From NCBI GenBank assembly GCA_036272325.1, contig DATAYY010000033.1, forward strand, positions 25,031-89,030: a DNA stretch of 64,000 bases, in the 5' to 3' direction. Source of the DNA: Schlegelella_A sp036272325 (GTDB lineage Bacteria; Pseudomonadota; Gammaproteobacteria; Burkholderiales; Burkholderiaceae_C). The translations under genes were made by a program, and so were the position numbers. Position 1 is the first letter of the stretch. Each line of letters opens with the position of its first letter. Below the pieces are notes generated by a model. It worked only from the letters and a program-made list of their open reading frames with translations. It was not told the origin of the DNA and made no database searches. Shown piece after piece: positions 43,600 to 51,511 of the stretch.

Positions 43600-44001
43600 A
43601 TGGACGCGCCGCTCGTCGACGAAAGCGAGGTCGAGATCAGCGCCGTGCGCGCCCAGGGCGCCGGCGGCCAGAACGTCAACAAGGTGTCGAGCGCGATCCA
43701 CCTTCGCTTCGACGTCGCCGCCTCGTCGCTACCGGACGCGGTCAAGGCGCGCCTGCTCGCGCGCGCCGACCGGCGCATGAGCGATGAAGGCGTGGTCGTC
43801 ATCAAGGCGCAGCGGCACCGCAGCCAAGAGCTGAACCGGCGCGATGCGCTCGCGCGCCTCAACGAGCTCGTCGCCCGTGCCGCGCACATGCCCATCGTCC
43901 GCAAGCCGACCCGGCCGACGCGGGCCTCGCGCGAGCGTCGGCTCGAGAGCAAGACCGCGCGCTCGCAGATCAAGGCCGGGCGCGCGAAGATCGTCGATTG
44001 A
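43600..44001 (+). CDS. arfB: Ribosome-rescue peptidyl-tRNA hydrolase ArfB (YaeJ)
   Basis: A 133-residue protein with the release-factor catalytic motif G22-G23-Q24 in RAQGAGGQNVNKV and a basic C-terminal tail (KTARSQIKAGRAKIVD) that in ArfB enters the empty mRNA channel. It frees ribosomes stalled at the 3' end of broken mRNAs. Length matches ArfB (about 140) and excludes full release factors. It sits between alr and, further on, radA, an insertion relative to the usual order. Confidence 0.95.
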   Translation: MDAPLVDESEVEISAVRAQGAGGQNVNKVSSAIHLRFDVAASSLPDAVKARLLARADRRMSDEGVVVIKAQRHRSQELNRRDALARLNELVARAAHMPIVRKPTRPTRASRERRLESKTARSQIKAGRAKIVD

Positions 44002-44046
44002 GCGCGTCGCCGAGGCGGCGACGGGAATGGTCGATCGAGACGGTCA

Positions 44047-44670
44047 TCAGACGCGCTTGAAGGTCGCGAGCAAGACGCCGAGGGCGATGAACACGCTGCC
44101 GAAGACGCGCTGGACCGCGCGCGTCCGGGCCGGCGTTCGCAGCAGATCCAGCAGGCGGGAAGCGAGCGCGGCGTAGACGGCGTTGACGACGACGTCGGTG
44201 AAGCTCAACGTGGCGGCGATCGCGAGGTATTGCGGCAAGAGCGGCCCGTTCGGCGTCAGGAACTGCGGCACGACCGCGAGCATGAACGCGGTGCCTTTCG
44301 GGTTGACGGCGTTGAGGAGCCAGGCCTCGGCGACGATCCGGCGCCGGCTCGGCGGCGCGTGCAGATCGGCGGCCACCAGCGCGAGCGGCGGGGCGCGCCA
44401 TTGGCGGATGCCGAGATAGACGAGATACGCGACGCCGAGCCACTTGACGATCGCGAAGGCCAGCGCCGACGTTGCGATGATCGCGCCGACGCCCGCGGTG
44501 ACGACGACGAGCTGGGTCCACAAGCCGAGCACCAGGCCGAAGGTCGCGAAGTAGCCGCGCGCGAAGCCGTGCTGGAGCGATGCGCTGATCACCGCAATCG
44601 CTCCCGGGCCGGGCGACAGGCTGATCGCCCACGAGGCAGCGAAGAACGCGAGCCAGAGCTGCCAGGACAT
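44047..44670 (-). CDS. LysE/RhtB-family amino acid exporter
   Basis: A 207-residue inner-membrane protein with about six helices and the family motif SLSPGPGAIAVISASLQHG near residue 18 and EAWLLNAVNPKGTAFMLAVVPQF near 118. Members export amino acids or homoserine lactones. I prefer the ATG at 44670 (MSWQLWLAFF), matching the family start; a GCACCGC-type upstream frame adds seven residues from an ATG at 44691. It converges on arfB. Confidence 0.92.
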   Translation of the reverse strand: MSWQLWLAFFAASWAISLSPGPGAIAVISASLQHGFARGYFATFGLVLGLWTQLVVVTAGVGAIIATSALAFAIVKWLGVAYLVYLGIRQWRAPPLALVAADLHAPPSRRRIVAEAWLLNAVNPKGTAFMLAVVPQFLTPNGPLLPQYLAIAATLSFTDVVVNAVYAALASRLLDLLRTPARTRAVQRVFGSVFIALGVLLATFKRV

Positions 44671-44754
44671 GGCCGCGATTGTGCGGCGCACCGGCTCAAG
44701 GATGGCCGCAGGAGCGGCCCTCTCGATGACACGCGGGCGTTGCCCGCTGCTGTT

Positions 44755-45452
44755 TCAGCGACGCCGCTTGTGGCGGCGCGAAAAAACGAAGGCGAGCATG
44801 CCGAGGCCGGCCGCGAACAACGCGTAGGTTTCCGGCTCGGGCACGGCGGAGGGGATCGCGAGGGCGTCGATCTCGCCCTCACCGGGCGAATGCCCGGCGC
44901 TGCTCAGATGGTCGCCCGAGGTGATCATGAACAGGCTGTAGCTCTGGGTGAATCCCCAGACGGTCGCGAAATCGTCGGCGTTCTTGCTGGGGCCGGAATC
45001 GTCGATGCCGCGCGTGTAGACATCGGTGATCGTGCCTTGCGTGCAAGCCCCGACAGCGGTACAGCCCCAGACGATGAACTCGAAGGGCTCCCAGTTCTCG
45101 CCGTTGTTGTTGACGTCCCAGCCGTGGTCGATGTCCGGAATGGCGAGCACCGAGCTCACGGCCGCGCCGCCGGTCGACATGAAGATCCCCGGATCGAACT
45201 GGAGCCAGCGACGGTCGCAGCGGCCATCGCGGCGGCGGGATCGGCAACGCCGTCGTACGCAAAGCTCGTTCCGTCGGCGGTGCCGGTGACGCCGTCGCCG
45301 CCCGAGACGTAGCTGAGGAAGCTGTTCGCACCGACCGTTCTGGAGTGCACGACGGCCGTCTCGATGATGGTCGCGCCGCCGACAACGGTCTGCGCTAAGC
45401 CTGCAGTGCTGGCTGCCGCGAGCTCGGCAGCGATGGCGAGTCTCCGGAACAT
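44755..45452 (-). pseudogene. PEP-CTERM exported protein, interrupted by an apparent one-base frameshift
   Basis: Two overlapping frames together form one protein. The first, from the ATG at 45452 (GGGAGG four bases upstream), has a signal peptide ending GLAQ and continues to about codon 79. The second carries the rest, from about 45216 (DRRWLQFDPGIF), to a C-terminal sorting signal VPEPETYALFAAGLG with hydrophobic stretch and RRHKRRR. Joining them near 45216 by adding one base gives 233 codons, exactly in register. It is either a real frameshift or a sequencing error. PEP-CTERM proteins are sorted by exosortase to the cell surface. The central domain is not recognised. Confidence 0.8.
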
Positions 45453-45603
45453 GGAACCTCCCTCGGTTCTGATATGGAACGCCTCGCGGACGTCGGGGCA
45501 GCTAATCTAGCCTTGGGGGCGGCGCGACGCCACCCTCGGACCGGGCCGGGTTGACGCGGCACCTTGCCCTTCGATCGTCTTCGGCGGCCGCGACAATCCG
45601 CTC

Positions 45604-46983
45604 ATGGCCAAAGAGAAGTCGATCTACAGCTGCACCGAGTGCGGCGTGACCAGCCCGAAATGGCTGGGCAAGTGTCCGGGCTGCGGAGCCTGGAACACGC
45701 TCGTTGAGTCGATTGCGGAGCCAGGCGCCAGGCCTCGCTATGGCGGCTCGGGCCGCGGCCTTCTGCCGACCGAAGCTGTCGCGACACTGGCCGAGATCGA
45801 TGCGACCGACGCCGAGCGCCAGCCGACCGGAATCGAGGAGTTCGACCGCGCCCTCGGCGGCGGCATCGTCGCCGGTGGTGTCGTGCTCATCGGCGGCGAC
45901 CCTGGAATCGGCAAGTCGACGTTGCTTCTGCAGGCGCTCGATGCGCTGGCGCGGACGATGAAGGTGCTCTACGTCACCGGCGAGGAAAGCGGCGCGCAGG
46001 TGGCGCTCCGCTCGCGCCGGCTCGGCCTCGGCGCCAGCGCCGTTCGCGTTCTCGCCGAGATCTGCCTCGAGAAGATCCTGGCCGTGATCGAGAGCGAGCG
46101 GCCGGCGGTCGCGGTCGTCGATTCGATCCAGACCGTCTACAGCGAGGCGCTGACGTCGGCGCCGGGCTCGGTCGCGCAGGTACGCGAGTGCGCGGCGCAG
46201 CTGACCCGCCTCGCCAAGGCGAGCGGGACGACGATTGTCCTGGTCGGCCACGTCACCAAGGACGGCGCGCTCGCCGGCCCGCGCGTGATGGAGCACATCG
46301 TCGATACCGTGCTCTATTTCGAAGGCGACACGCACTCGAGCTTTCGCCTCGTGCGGGCGATCAAGAACCGCTTCGGCGCCGTCAACGAGATCGGCGTCTT
46401 CGCGATGACCGAGAAGGGGCTGAAGGGTGTCAGCAACCCGAGCGCGATCTTCCTGTCGACGCACGGCGATCCGGTGCCAGGGTCTTGCGTGCTCGTCACG
46501 CTCGAGGGAACGCGGCCGATGCTGGTCGAGGTGCAGGCGCTCGTCGACGCCGGCGGCCCGAGCCCGCGCCGGCTCTCGGTCGGTCTCGAGCGCGACCGGC
46601 TGGCGATGATGCTCGCCGTGCTGCATCGCCATGCCGGCATCGCGGCGCTCGACCAAGATGTGTTCGTCAACGCCGTCGGCGGCGTTCGCATCAGCGAGCC
46701 CGCCGCCGACCTCGCGGTCATGCTCGCGATCCAGTCGAGCCTGCGCGGCAAGGCGCTGCCGCGTGGCTTCATCGCCTTCGGCGAGGTCGGCCTCGCCGGC
46801 GAGGTGCGGCCGGCGCCGCGTGGCCAGGAGCGACTGCGCGAGGCGGCCAAGCTCGGCTTCGCGACCGCGATCGTTCCGAAGGCGAACGTGCCGCGCGGCA
46901 CCGGCGCGAAGGCGTTCGAGGGGCTGACGATCCACGCGGTCGAGCGGATCGAGGAAGCGATCGATCTCGTCCGCCGCCTCTGA
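45604..46983 (+). CDS. radA: DNA repair protein RadA
   Basis: A 459-residue protein: N-terminal zinc finger CTECG...CPGCGAWN (residues 10-31), RecA-like ATPase with Walker A GDPGIGKST at 98-106, the RadA-specific KNRFGAVNEIG near 255, and a Lon-protease-like C-terminal domain (LAVMLAIQSSLRGKALP near 370). It is a helicase that aids branch migration in recombination. It begins an operon with a small membrane protein, ilvE, a zinc-finger protein and waaF. Confidence 0.97.
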   Translation: MAKEKSIYSCTECGVTSPKWLGKCPGCGAWNTLVESIAEPGARPRYGGSGRGLLPTEAVATLAEIDATDAERQPTGIEEFDRALGGGIVAGGVVLIGGDPGIGKSTLLLQALDALARTMKVLYVTGEESGAQVALRSRRLGLGASAVRVLAEICLEKILAVIESERPAVAVVDSIQTVYSEALTSAPGSVAQVRECAAQLTRLAKASGTTIVLVGHVTKDGALAGPRVMEHIVDTVLYFEGDTHSSFRLVRAIKNRFGAVNEIGVFAMTEKGLKGVSNPSAIFLSTHGDPVPGSCVLVTLEGTRPMLVEVQALVDAGGPSPRRLSVGLERDRLAMMLAVLHRHAGIAALDQDVFVNAVGGVRISEPAADLAVMLAIQSSLRGKALPRGFIAFGEVGLAGEVRPAPRGQERLREAAKLGFATAIVPKANVPRGTGAKAFEGLTIHAVERIEEAIDLVRRL

Positions 46984-46994
46984 CGATTGCGCGC

Positions 46995-47396
46995 GTGGAT
47001 TCGCGGCTCGGCTGGCTGCTCGCGACGATCTTCACCATCGCTACGTGGCAGGCATACGGCCTGCACGGCCTTGCCTTTGCCGCCGGTGCGATCGTCTTCT
47101 GGCTGCTGCTGACGCTCACCCGCGCGCTTCGCGTCATGCGCATCGCCGGCCAGGTGCCGGTCGGCCGGATCGACAACGCCGTCATGTTTCATGCCGGTCT
47201 CGCCCGCGGCATGACGATGCTGCAGGTCGTCGGCCGGACGAAGAGCCTCGGCTCCAAGGTCGTCGGCAGCGAAGACGACTGGCGCTGGAGCGATGGCGGC
47301 GGCGCCGGCGTCGTCCTCCACTTCGAGCGCGGCCGCCTCGCCTCGTCGCGCATCGAGCGACCCGGCGACCCGACACCTAGAATGGACCCTTCCTAG
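46995..47396 (+). CDS. Small membrane protein of unknown function downstream of radA
   Basis: A 133-residue protein starting at a GTG 12 bases after the radA stop. It has two hydrophobic segments at about residues 8-24 and 27-45 (LHGLAFAAGAIVFWLLLTL), then a basic, soluble C-terminal part (VGRTKSLGSKVVGSEDDWRWSD). I do not recognise a named family, though similar small proteins occur at this position in related genomes. It lies between radA and ilvE in the same run. Confidence 0.75.
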   Translation: MDSRLGWLLATIFTIATWQAYGLHGLAFAAGAIVFWLLLTLTRALRVMRIAGQVPVGRIDNAVMFHAGLARGMTMLQVVGRTKSLGSKVVGSEDDWRWSDGGGAGVVLHFERGRLASSRIERPGDPTPRMDPS

Positions 47397-47414
47397 GAAG
47401 GCCTGGAGAGCGCC

Positions 47415-48338
47415 ATGTCGATGGCCGATCGTGACGGCAAGATCTGGATGGACGGCGCGCTCGTCGACTGGCGCGACGCGAAGATCCACGTCCTCACCCA
47501 CACCCTGCACTACGGCTGCGGCGCGTTCGAGGGCGTGCGTGCGTACCGGACTGCACAAGGGACCGCGATCTTTCGCCTCTACGATCACACGCAGCGTCTC
47601 TTCAACAGCGCCAAGATCCTGCGCATGAAGATCCCGTTCTCATTCGACGAGGTCGTCGAGGCGCAGCGCCTGGTCGTGCGCGAGAACAAGCTCGAGTCGT
47701 GCTACCTGCGGCCGTTGACCTGGATCGGCTCGGAGAAGCTCGGCGTCTCGCCGAAGGGCAACACCGTGCACCTTATGGTCGCCGCGTGGGCGTGGGGCGC
47801 GTACCTCGGCGAGGAGGGACTCAAGCGCGGCATCCGCGTCAAGACGTCGAGCTTTACCCGCCATCACGTCAACATTACGATGACGCAGGCGAAGACGGTC
47901 TCGAACTACACCAACTCGATCCTCGCCAACATGGAGGCGACCGACGACGGCTACGACGAGGCGCTGTTGCTCGACGCCAGCGGTTTCGTCAGCGAAGGCG
48001 CGGGTGAGAACCTGTTTATGGTCAAGAAGGGCGTCGTCTACACGCCCGATCTCTCGGCGGGTGCGCTCGACGGCATCACCCGCAACACGATCCTCGCCAT
48101 CTGCGGCGACCTCGGCCTGAAGCTGGTCGAGAAGCGCATCACCCGCGACGAGCTCTACATCTGCGACGAGGCGTTCTTCACCGGCACCGCCGCCGAGGTG
48201 ACGCCGATCCGCGAGCTCGACCGGATCGAGCTCGGCGCCGGCACGCGCGGCCCGATCACCGAAAAGATCCAGAGCGCGTTCTTCGACATCGTCAACGGCA
48301 GGAACGCGAAGTACGCCGAGTGGCTCACGAGGGTCTGA
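47415..48338 (+). CDS. ilvE: Branched-chain amino acid aminotransferase
   Basis: A 307-residue PLP enzyme of fold type IV: HTLHYGCGAFEGVRAY near residue 30, YLRPLTWIGSEKLGVSP near 97, the PLP lysine in NITMTQAKTVSNYTNSILA near 155, and DASGFVSEGAGENLFMV near 187. It is the last step of leucine, isoleucine and valine synthesis and the first in their breakdown. It is followed eight bases on by a small zinc-finger gene, a conserved betaproteobacterial pair. Confidence 0.96.
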   Translation: MSMADRDGKIWMDGALVDWRDAKIHVLTHTLHYGCGAFEGVRAYRTAQGTAIFRLYDHTQRLFNSAKILRMKIPFSFDEVVEAQRLVVRENKLESCYLRPLTWIGSEKLGVSPKGNTVHLMVAAWAWGAYLGEEGLKRGIRVKTSSFTRHHVNITMTQAKTVSNYTNSILANMEATDDGYDEALLLDASGFVSEGAGENLFMVKKGVVYTPDLSAGALDGITRNTILAICGDLGLKLVEKRITRDELYICDEAFFTGTAAEVTPIRELDRIELGAGTRGPITEKIQSAFFDIVNGRNAKYAEWLTRV

Positions 48339-48345
48339 CGAGCAA

Positions 48346-48555
48346 ATGGCACACGACGGATCGCGCCAGGCGGTCGAGCTGAGCGCAGCGGAGCTGCAGG
48401 GACCGGGGGTGATCTTCTGCCCGAATCCGCGCATGCCGCTCTGGAGCAACCATCCGCGCGTCTATATCGACGTCGCGACCGCCGGCGTCGGCAAATGTCC
48501 GTACTGCGGCACCGAATACCGCCTGAAGCCGGGCGAGAAAGCCCACGCGCATTGA
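48346..48555 (+). CDS. Small zinc-finger protein (zf-CHCC type)
   Basis: A 69-residue protein with a likely zinc site: cysteine in VIFCPNPRM near residue 25, H36 in SNHPRVYID and the pair in KCPYCGTEY near 50. The pattern matches the CHCC finger related to the mitochondrial complex I subunit NDUFS6. Its bacterial role is unclear. It is encoded between ilvE and waaF with short gaps. Confidence 0.88.
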   Translation: MAHDGSRQAVELSAAELQGPGVIFCPNPRMPLWSNHPRVYIDVATAGVGKCPYCGTEYRLKPGEKAHAH

Positions 48556-48577
48556 GCCGCGGGGCGGCGCGCACGCG

Positions 48578-49645
48578 GTGACGCGAACGCTCGTTGTCGC
48601 GCCGCAGTGGATCGGCGATGCGGTGATGGCCGAGCCTCTGCTCGCCACCCTCGCCGAACGTGGCGACGCGGTCACCGTCGCCACGTTGCCCTGGGTCGCG
48701 CCGGTGTTCGAAGCGATGCCCGAAGTGACCGCGACAGTCGTGCTGCCGTTCGCGCACGGCAGGCTCGACTGGAGCGCGCGCAGGCGTGTTGCTGCGTCGC
48801 TGCGCGGCCGCTTCGATGCTGCCTATGTGCTGCCGAACTCGTTCAAGGCGGCACTCTTGCCGTGGCTGGCGAAGATCCCGCGCCGGGTCGGCTACCGCGG
48901 CGAAGGTCGCGCGCTGCTGCTCACCGAGCGGCATGAGCAGCCGCGAGGTCGGCCGCCGATGGTGCCTTTCTACGGCGTGCTCGCTGGCGACGGCTTTGAC
49001 GCCCGGCGACGACCTCGGCTGCAACTGCCGCGCGAGCGCATCGCCGCCGTCGCTGCCGCGCATGGCCTGCAGCCGACCTCTTACTGGACCTTCGCGCCGG
49101 GTGCGGAGTACGGCCCGGCAAAACGCTGGCCGGCGCCGCATTACGCGGCGCTCGCGCGCGCGCTGCACGCACGCGATCACGCGCCAGTGGTGCTGCTCGG
49201 GTCGCCTGGAGAAGCAGCGCTTTGCGACGAGATCGCGGCGCAGGCCGCCGGCGCCGGCGTCGTTCTCGCCGGCCGTGCGTCGCTCGTCGATGCGATCGCG
49301 CTGATCGCCGGATCGCGCGGACTGGCGAGCAACGATTCGGGCCTGATGCACGTTGCTGCCGGACTCGGCGTCGCCCAGGTCGCTGTCTTCGGCTCGACCA
49401 GTCCGCTGCACACGCCGCCGCTGAACGAACGGGCGCGCGTCGTCTGGCTGAAGGACGAGTTGCAGCTCGGTTGCATGCCGTGCTTCGACCGCACTTGCCG
49501 CTTCGGCCATTACCGCTGCCTCACCGCCGTGACGCCAGACCGCGTCCTCGATGCGCTCGACGCCGTGGAGCGGCCGTCAACGGCACCCCTCCCGCGCGGA
49601 GGGAGTGGCTGGGGAGGGAGCAGCCCTGACCCGGCGTGCCGGTAA
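48578..49645 (+). CDS. waaF: ADP-heptose:LPS heptosyltransferase II
   Basis: A 355-residue GT-B glycosyltransferase starting at a GTG: VAPQWIGDAVMAEPLLATL at residue 7, FAPGAEYGPAKRWP near 170, ASNDSGLMHVAAGLG near 250 and VFGSTSPLHTPP near 268, ending CFDRTCRFGHYRCL near 298. It adds the second heptose to the LPS inner core, so the organism makes conventional LPS. The last twenty or so residues (glycine/serine/proline-rich) are encoded by a repeat-like palindrome and differ from the family, a C-terminal extension by sequence insertion. Confidence 0.95.
   Translation: MTRTLVVAPQWIGDAVMAEPLLATLAERGDAVTVATLPWVAPVFEAMPEVTATVVLPFAHGRLDWSARRRVAASLRGRFDAAYVLPNSFKAALLPWLAKIPRRVGYRGEGRALLLTERHEQPRGRPPMVPFYGVLAGDGFDARRRPRLQLPRERIAAVAAAHGLQPTSYWTFAPGAEYGPAKRWPAPHYAALARALHARDHAPVVLLGSPGEAALCDEIAAQAAGAGVVLAGRASLVDAIALIAGSRGLASNDSGLMHVAAGLGVAQVAVFGSTSPLHTPPLNERARVVWLKDELQLGCMPCFDRTCRFGHYRCLTAVTPDRVLDALDAVERPSTAPLPRGGSGWGGSSPDPACR
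49587..49603. repeat. REP-like palindrome in the 3' end of waaF
   Basis: CCCTCC at 49587-49592 pairs perfectly with GGAGGG at 49598-49603 around a 5-base loop, and a further GGGGAGGGAG follows at 49611-49620. This composition resembles the short extragenic palindromes common in GC-rich proteobacteria. Here it is read as codons for the WaaF tail. No second copy was noticed in the window. Confidence 0.45.
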
Positions 49646-49672
49646 GTTCTCGCCTAGAGCGAGAACTTACCG
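49640..49672. terminator. Perfect 14-bp inverted repeat, bidirectional terminator between waaF and rskA
   Basis: The bases at 49640-49653 and 49659-49672 are perfect reverse complements around a 5-base loop. The stem contains the waaF stop (49643-49645) and encodes the final residues of the convergent anti-sigma gene, whose stop (49654-49656) lies in the loop. There is no clear T-run, but the stem is long enough to halt transcription from either side. Confidence 0.7.
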
Positions 49673-50349
49673 ACGTAGACGATCGCTCCGGTCGGCGCCC
49701 CGGTGGGCGAGCCACCGGCGGGCTCGTCGCTGACGGCAAGGGTATCGACGCCGACGAGCACCTTGCTCCGCAGCGCCACGGTCGCGCCGCTCGTGCCCGG
49801 CAGGACGCCGAGCGAGCGCGGCGCCGTGCCGTCCTTCGGCACCGCCCAGAGCTCGAACGATCGGTCCGCACGCGCGGTGACGGGAACAATCGGGCGCGTG
49901 ACGAGCGTCGTCCCGTCGCCGCTGATGCTGGCGACGATCGGCGCTGCGGCCGGGCTGCTCGCCGCCGGCCCGGTCGGTGCGAGGACGACGACGATCGGCG
50001 GCGCTTCAGTCCGCGGGCTCGCGAGCAGCAGGGCGAGGCCGATCGCGGCGACGCTCGCGACCGCGCTCAGACTGCGCCAGAACGAGAGACGCTGCCAGGT
50101 GCCGGTGACGACGCTCCTCCTGCGGTCGAGCCGGTCCGAGATCTTTCGCCACACCTCGCCCGGTGGTTGCACCGGATCGATCGCCGCCGTCAGCGGCATC
50201 AGCCACTCCTGCCAGGCGTTGGTGGCGCGGCGAAGCTCGACGTGCGCCGGCAGCAGCGCCTCGAAGCGGCGCCGCGCGCCGCCGCGCATCGTGCCGATCA
50301 CGTAGTCGGCAGCGATGGCGTCGGCGAGGTCGCGCTTGCCGTAGTCCAT
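49654..50349 (-). CDS. Anti-sigma factor, RskA type
   Basis: A 231-residue single-pass membrane protein. The cytoplasmic part (residues 1-85) has the anti-sigma-K start DLADAIAADYVIGTMRGGARRRFEALL; a transmembrane helix follows at about 92-112 (LSAVASVAAIGLALLLA), and the periplasmic RskA domain includes RADRSFELWAVPKDG near 160 and SLGVLPGTSGATVAL near 178. It should hold the sigma factor encoded just upstream inactive until a periplasmic signal triggers proteolysis. Its start is one base from the sigma-gene stop. Confidence 0.92.
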   Translation of the reverse strand: MDYGKRDLADAIAADYVIGTMRGGARRRFEALLPAHVELRRATNAWQEWLMPLTAAIDPVQPPGEVWRKISDRLDRRRSVVTGTWQRLSFWRSLSAVASVAAIGLALLLASPRTEAPPIVVVLAPTGPAASSPAAAPIVASISGDGTTLVTRPIVPVTARADRSFELWAVPKDGTAPRSLGVLPGTSGATVALRSKVLVGVDTLAVSDEPAGGSPTGAPTGAIVYVGKFSL

Positions 50350-50350
50350 G

Positions 50351-50983
50351 TCATTCGCCGGGCGCGCCGTCGCGTCGCAAGGCGCCTTGCAGGCAGCTCT
50401 TCAGCGCTGCGAGCGACCGCCGCAGCCACGACTTGATCGTGCCGAGCGGCTGGCGCATCTGCGTCGCGACCTCGGCGTGGCTCAGGCCCTGGAAGAACGC
50501 GAGCGCGACGCTTTGCCGCTGCGTCGCCGACAGCTGCTCAATGCAGGCGGCGAGCGCACGCGCTTCCACGGCCCGGCTGAGGAGATCGAGCGGGCCGGGC
50601 GCGTCGGCGGCCACGGTGTCGTACACGTCGTCCTCGCTGTTGCCGCCGTCGGCGGAGGTGATGGCGCGCATCTGCGGCTGGGCCTGGATCCGGCGCAAGC
50701 TGTCGATCGCGCGGTTGCGAGCGATGCTCGTGAGCCATGTCAGCGGCTGACTCTGCGCCGCATCGAAGCTGCTCGCTGCCCGCCAGACGCTGACGTACAC
50801 CTCCTGCAGGATTTCTTCGGCCTGGCCTCGGTCGCGGTTGATACGCAGCACCACTGCGAACAGATGCGGGCTCGTCCGCTCGTAGAGCGTGGCAAATGCC
50901 GCACGGTCGCCGACTCCGGCGCGGGCGAGGAGGCGCGACAAATCGTGGCTGCGCTCGGACCAGTCGGCGGTGGCTTTGACCAT
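50351..50983 (-). CDS. ECF sigma factor (SigK-like)
   Basis: A 210-residue ECF sigma factor: region 2 at residues 26-95 (FATLYERTSPHLFAVVLRI, AEEILQEVYVSVWR) and region 4 at 145-200 with helix-turn-helix SHAEVATQMRQPLGTIKSWL. It forms a sigma/anti-sigma pair with the next gene. In other bacteria such pairs respond to redox or envelope signals and usually activate their own operon; the target genes here cannot be read. It is divergent from the NTF2-like gene across 70 bases. Confidence 0.94.
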   Translation of the reverse strand: MVKATADWSERSHDLSRLLARAGVGDRAAFATLYERTSPHLFAVVLRINRDRGQAEEILQEVYVSVWRAASSFDAAQSQPLTWLTSIARNRAIDSLRRIQAQPQMRAITSADGGNSEDDVYDTVAADAPGPLDLLSRAVEARALAACIEQLSATQRQSVALAFFQGLSHAEVATQMRQPLGTIKSWLRRSLAALKSCLQGALRRDGAPGE

Positions 50984-51053
50984 GGCGTGCCGGCGCGGGG
51001 CCTCGGTGCCTTCCTACAATTCCAGCGCCCGGAAGGTTAACCGAAGAATCGCC

Positions 51054-51500
51054 ATGGCCCGACCCAAGCCTCCCGCACCGACGCCCACGTCCGCCGATGA
51101 CATCGAGCTCGCGCTCTACGAGGCGATGCGACGCGGCGACGTCGAGCGGCTGATGGCGCTGTGGTCGGACGACGACGAGATCTGCTGTATCCACCCCGGC
51201 GGCGATCGGCTGCTCGGCGCGGCGGCGATCCGCGCCTCGTTCGAGGCGATGTTCGGCAACGGCGCGATCGACGCCGAGCCCCACCGCGTGCGCCGTCTCG
51301 AGTCGCACTCGAGCGCGATCCACAGCGTGCTCGAGCGCATCCGCGTGCGCACCAAGGAAGGCGAGCAGTTCGCCTGGGTCGTCGCGACCAACGTGTACCT
51401 GAAGTCGTCGCAGGGCTGGCGGCTCGTCGCGCACCATGCGAGCCCGGGCACCGCGGTCGAGGCGCAGGAACGTCTCGAGGCGACGTCGACGTTGCACTGA
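51054..51500 (+). CDS. SnoaL/NTF2-like small protein
   Basis: A 148-residue protein with an NTF2-like fold pattern: LALYEAMRRGDVERLMALWSDDDE near residue 20, CCIHPGGDRLLGAAAIRASFEAMF near 45, and RLVAHHASPG near 123. Such proteins are ketosteroid-isomerase-like enzymes or small-molecule binders. The ATG at 51054 is the first in frame after a stretch unlike protein coding. It heads a three-gene run with yheT and a family of unknown function. Confidence 0.86.
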   Translation: MARPKPPAPTPTSADDIELALYEAMRRGDVERLMALWSDDDEICCIHPGGDRLLGAAAIRASFEAMFGNGAIDAEPHRVRRLESHSSAIHSVLERIRVRTKEGEQFAWVVATNVYLKSSQGWRLVAHHASPGTAVEAQERLEATSTLH

Positions 51501-51511
51501 GCGCGCCTTCG

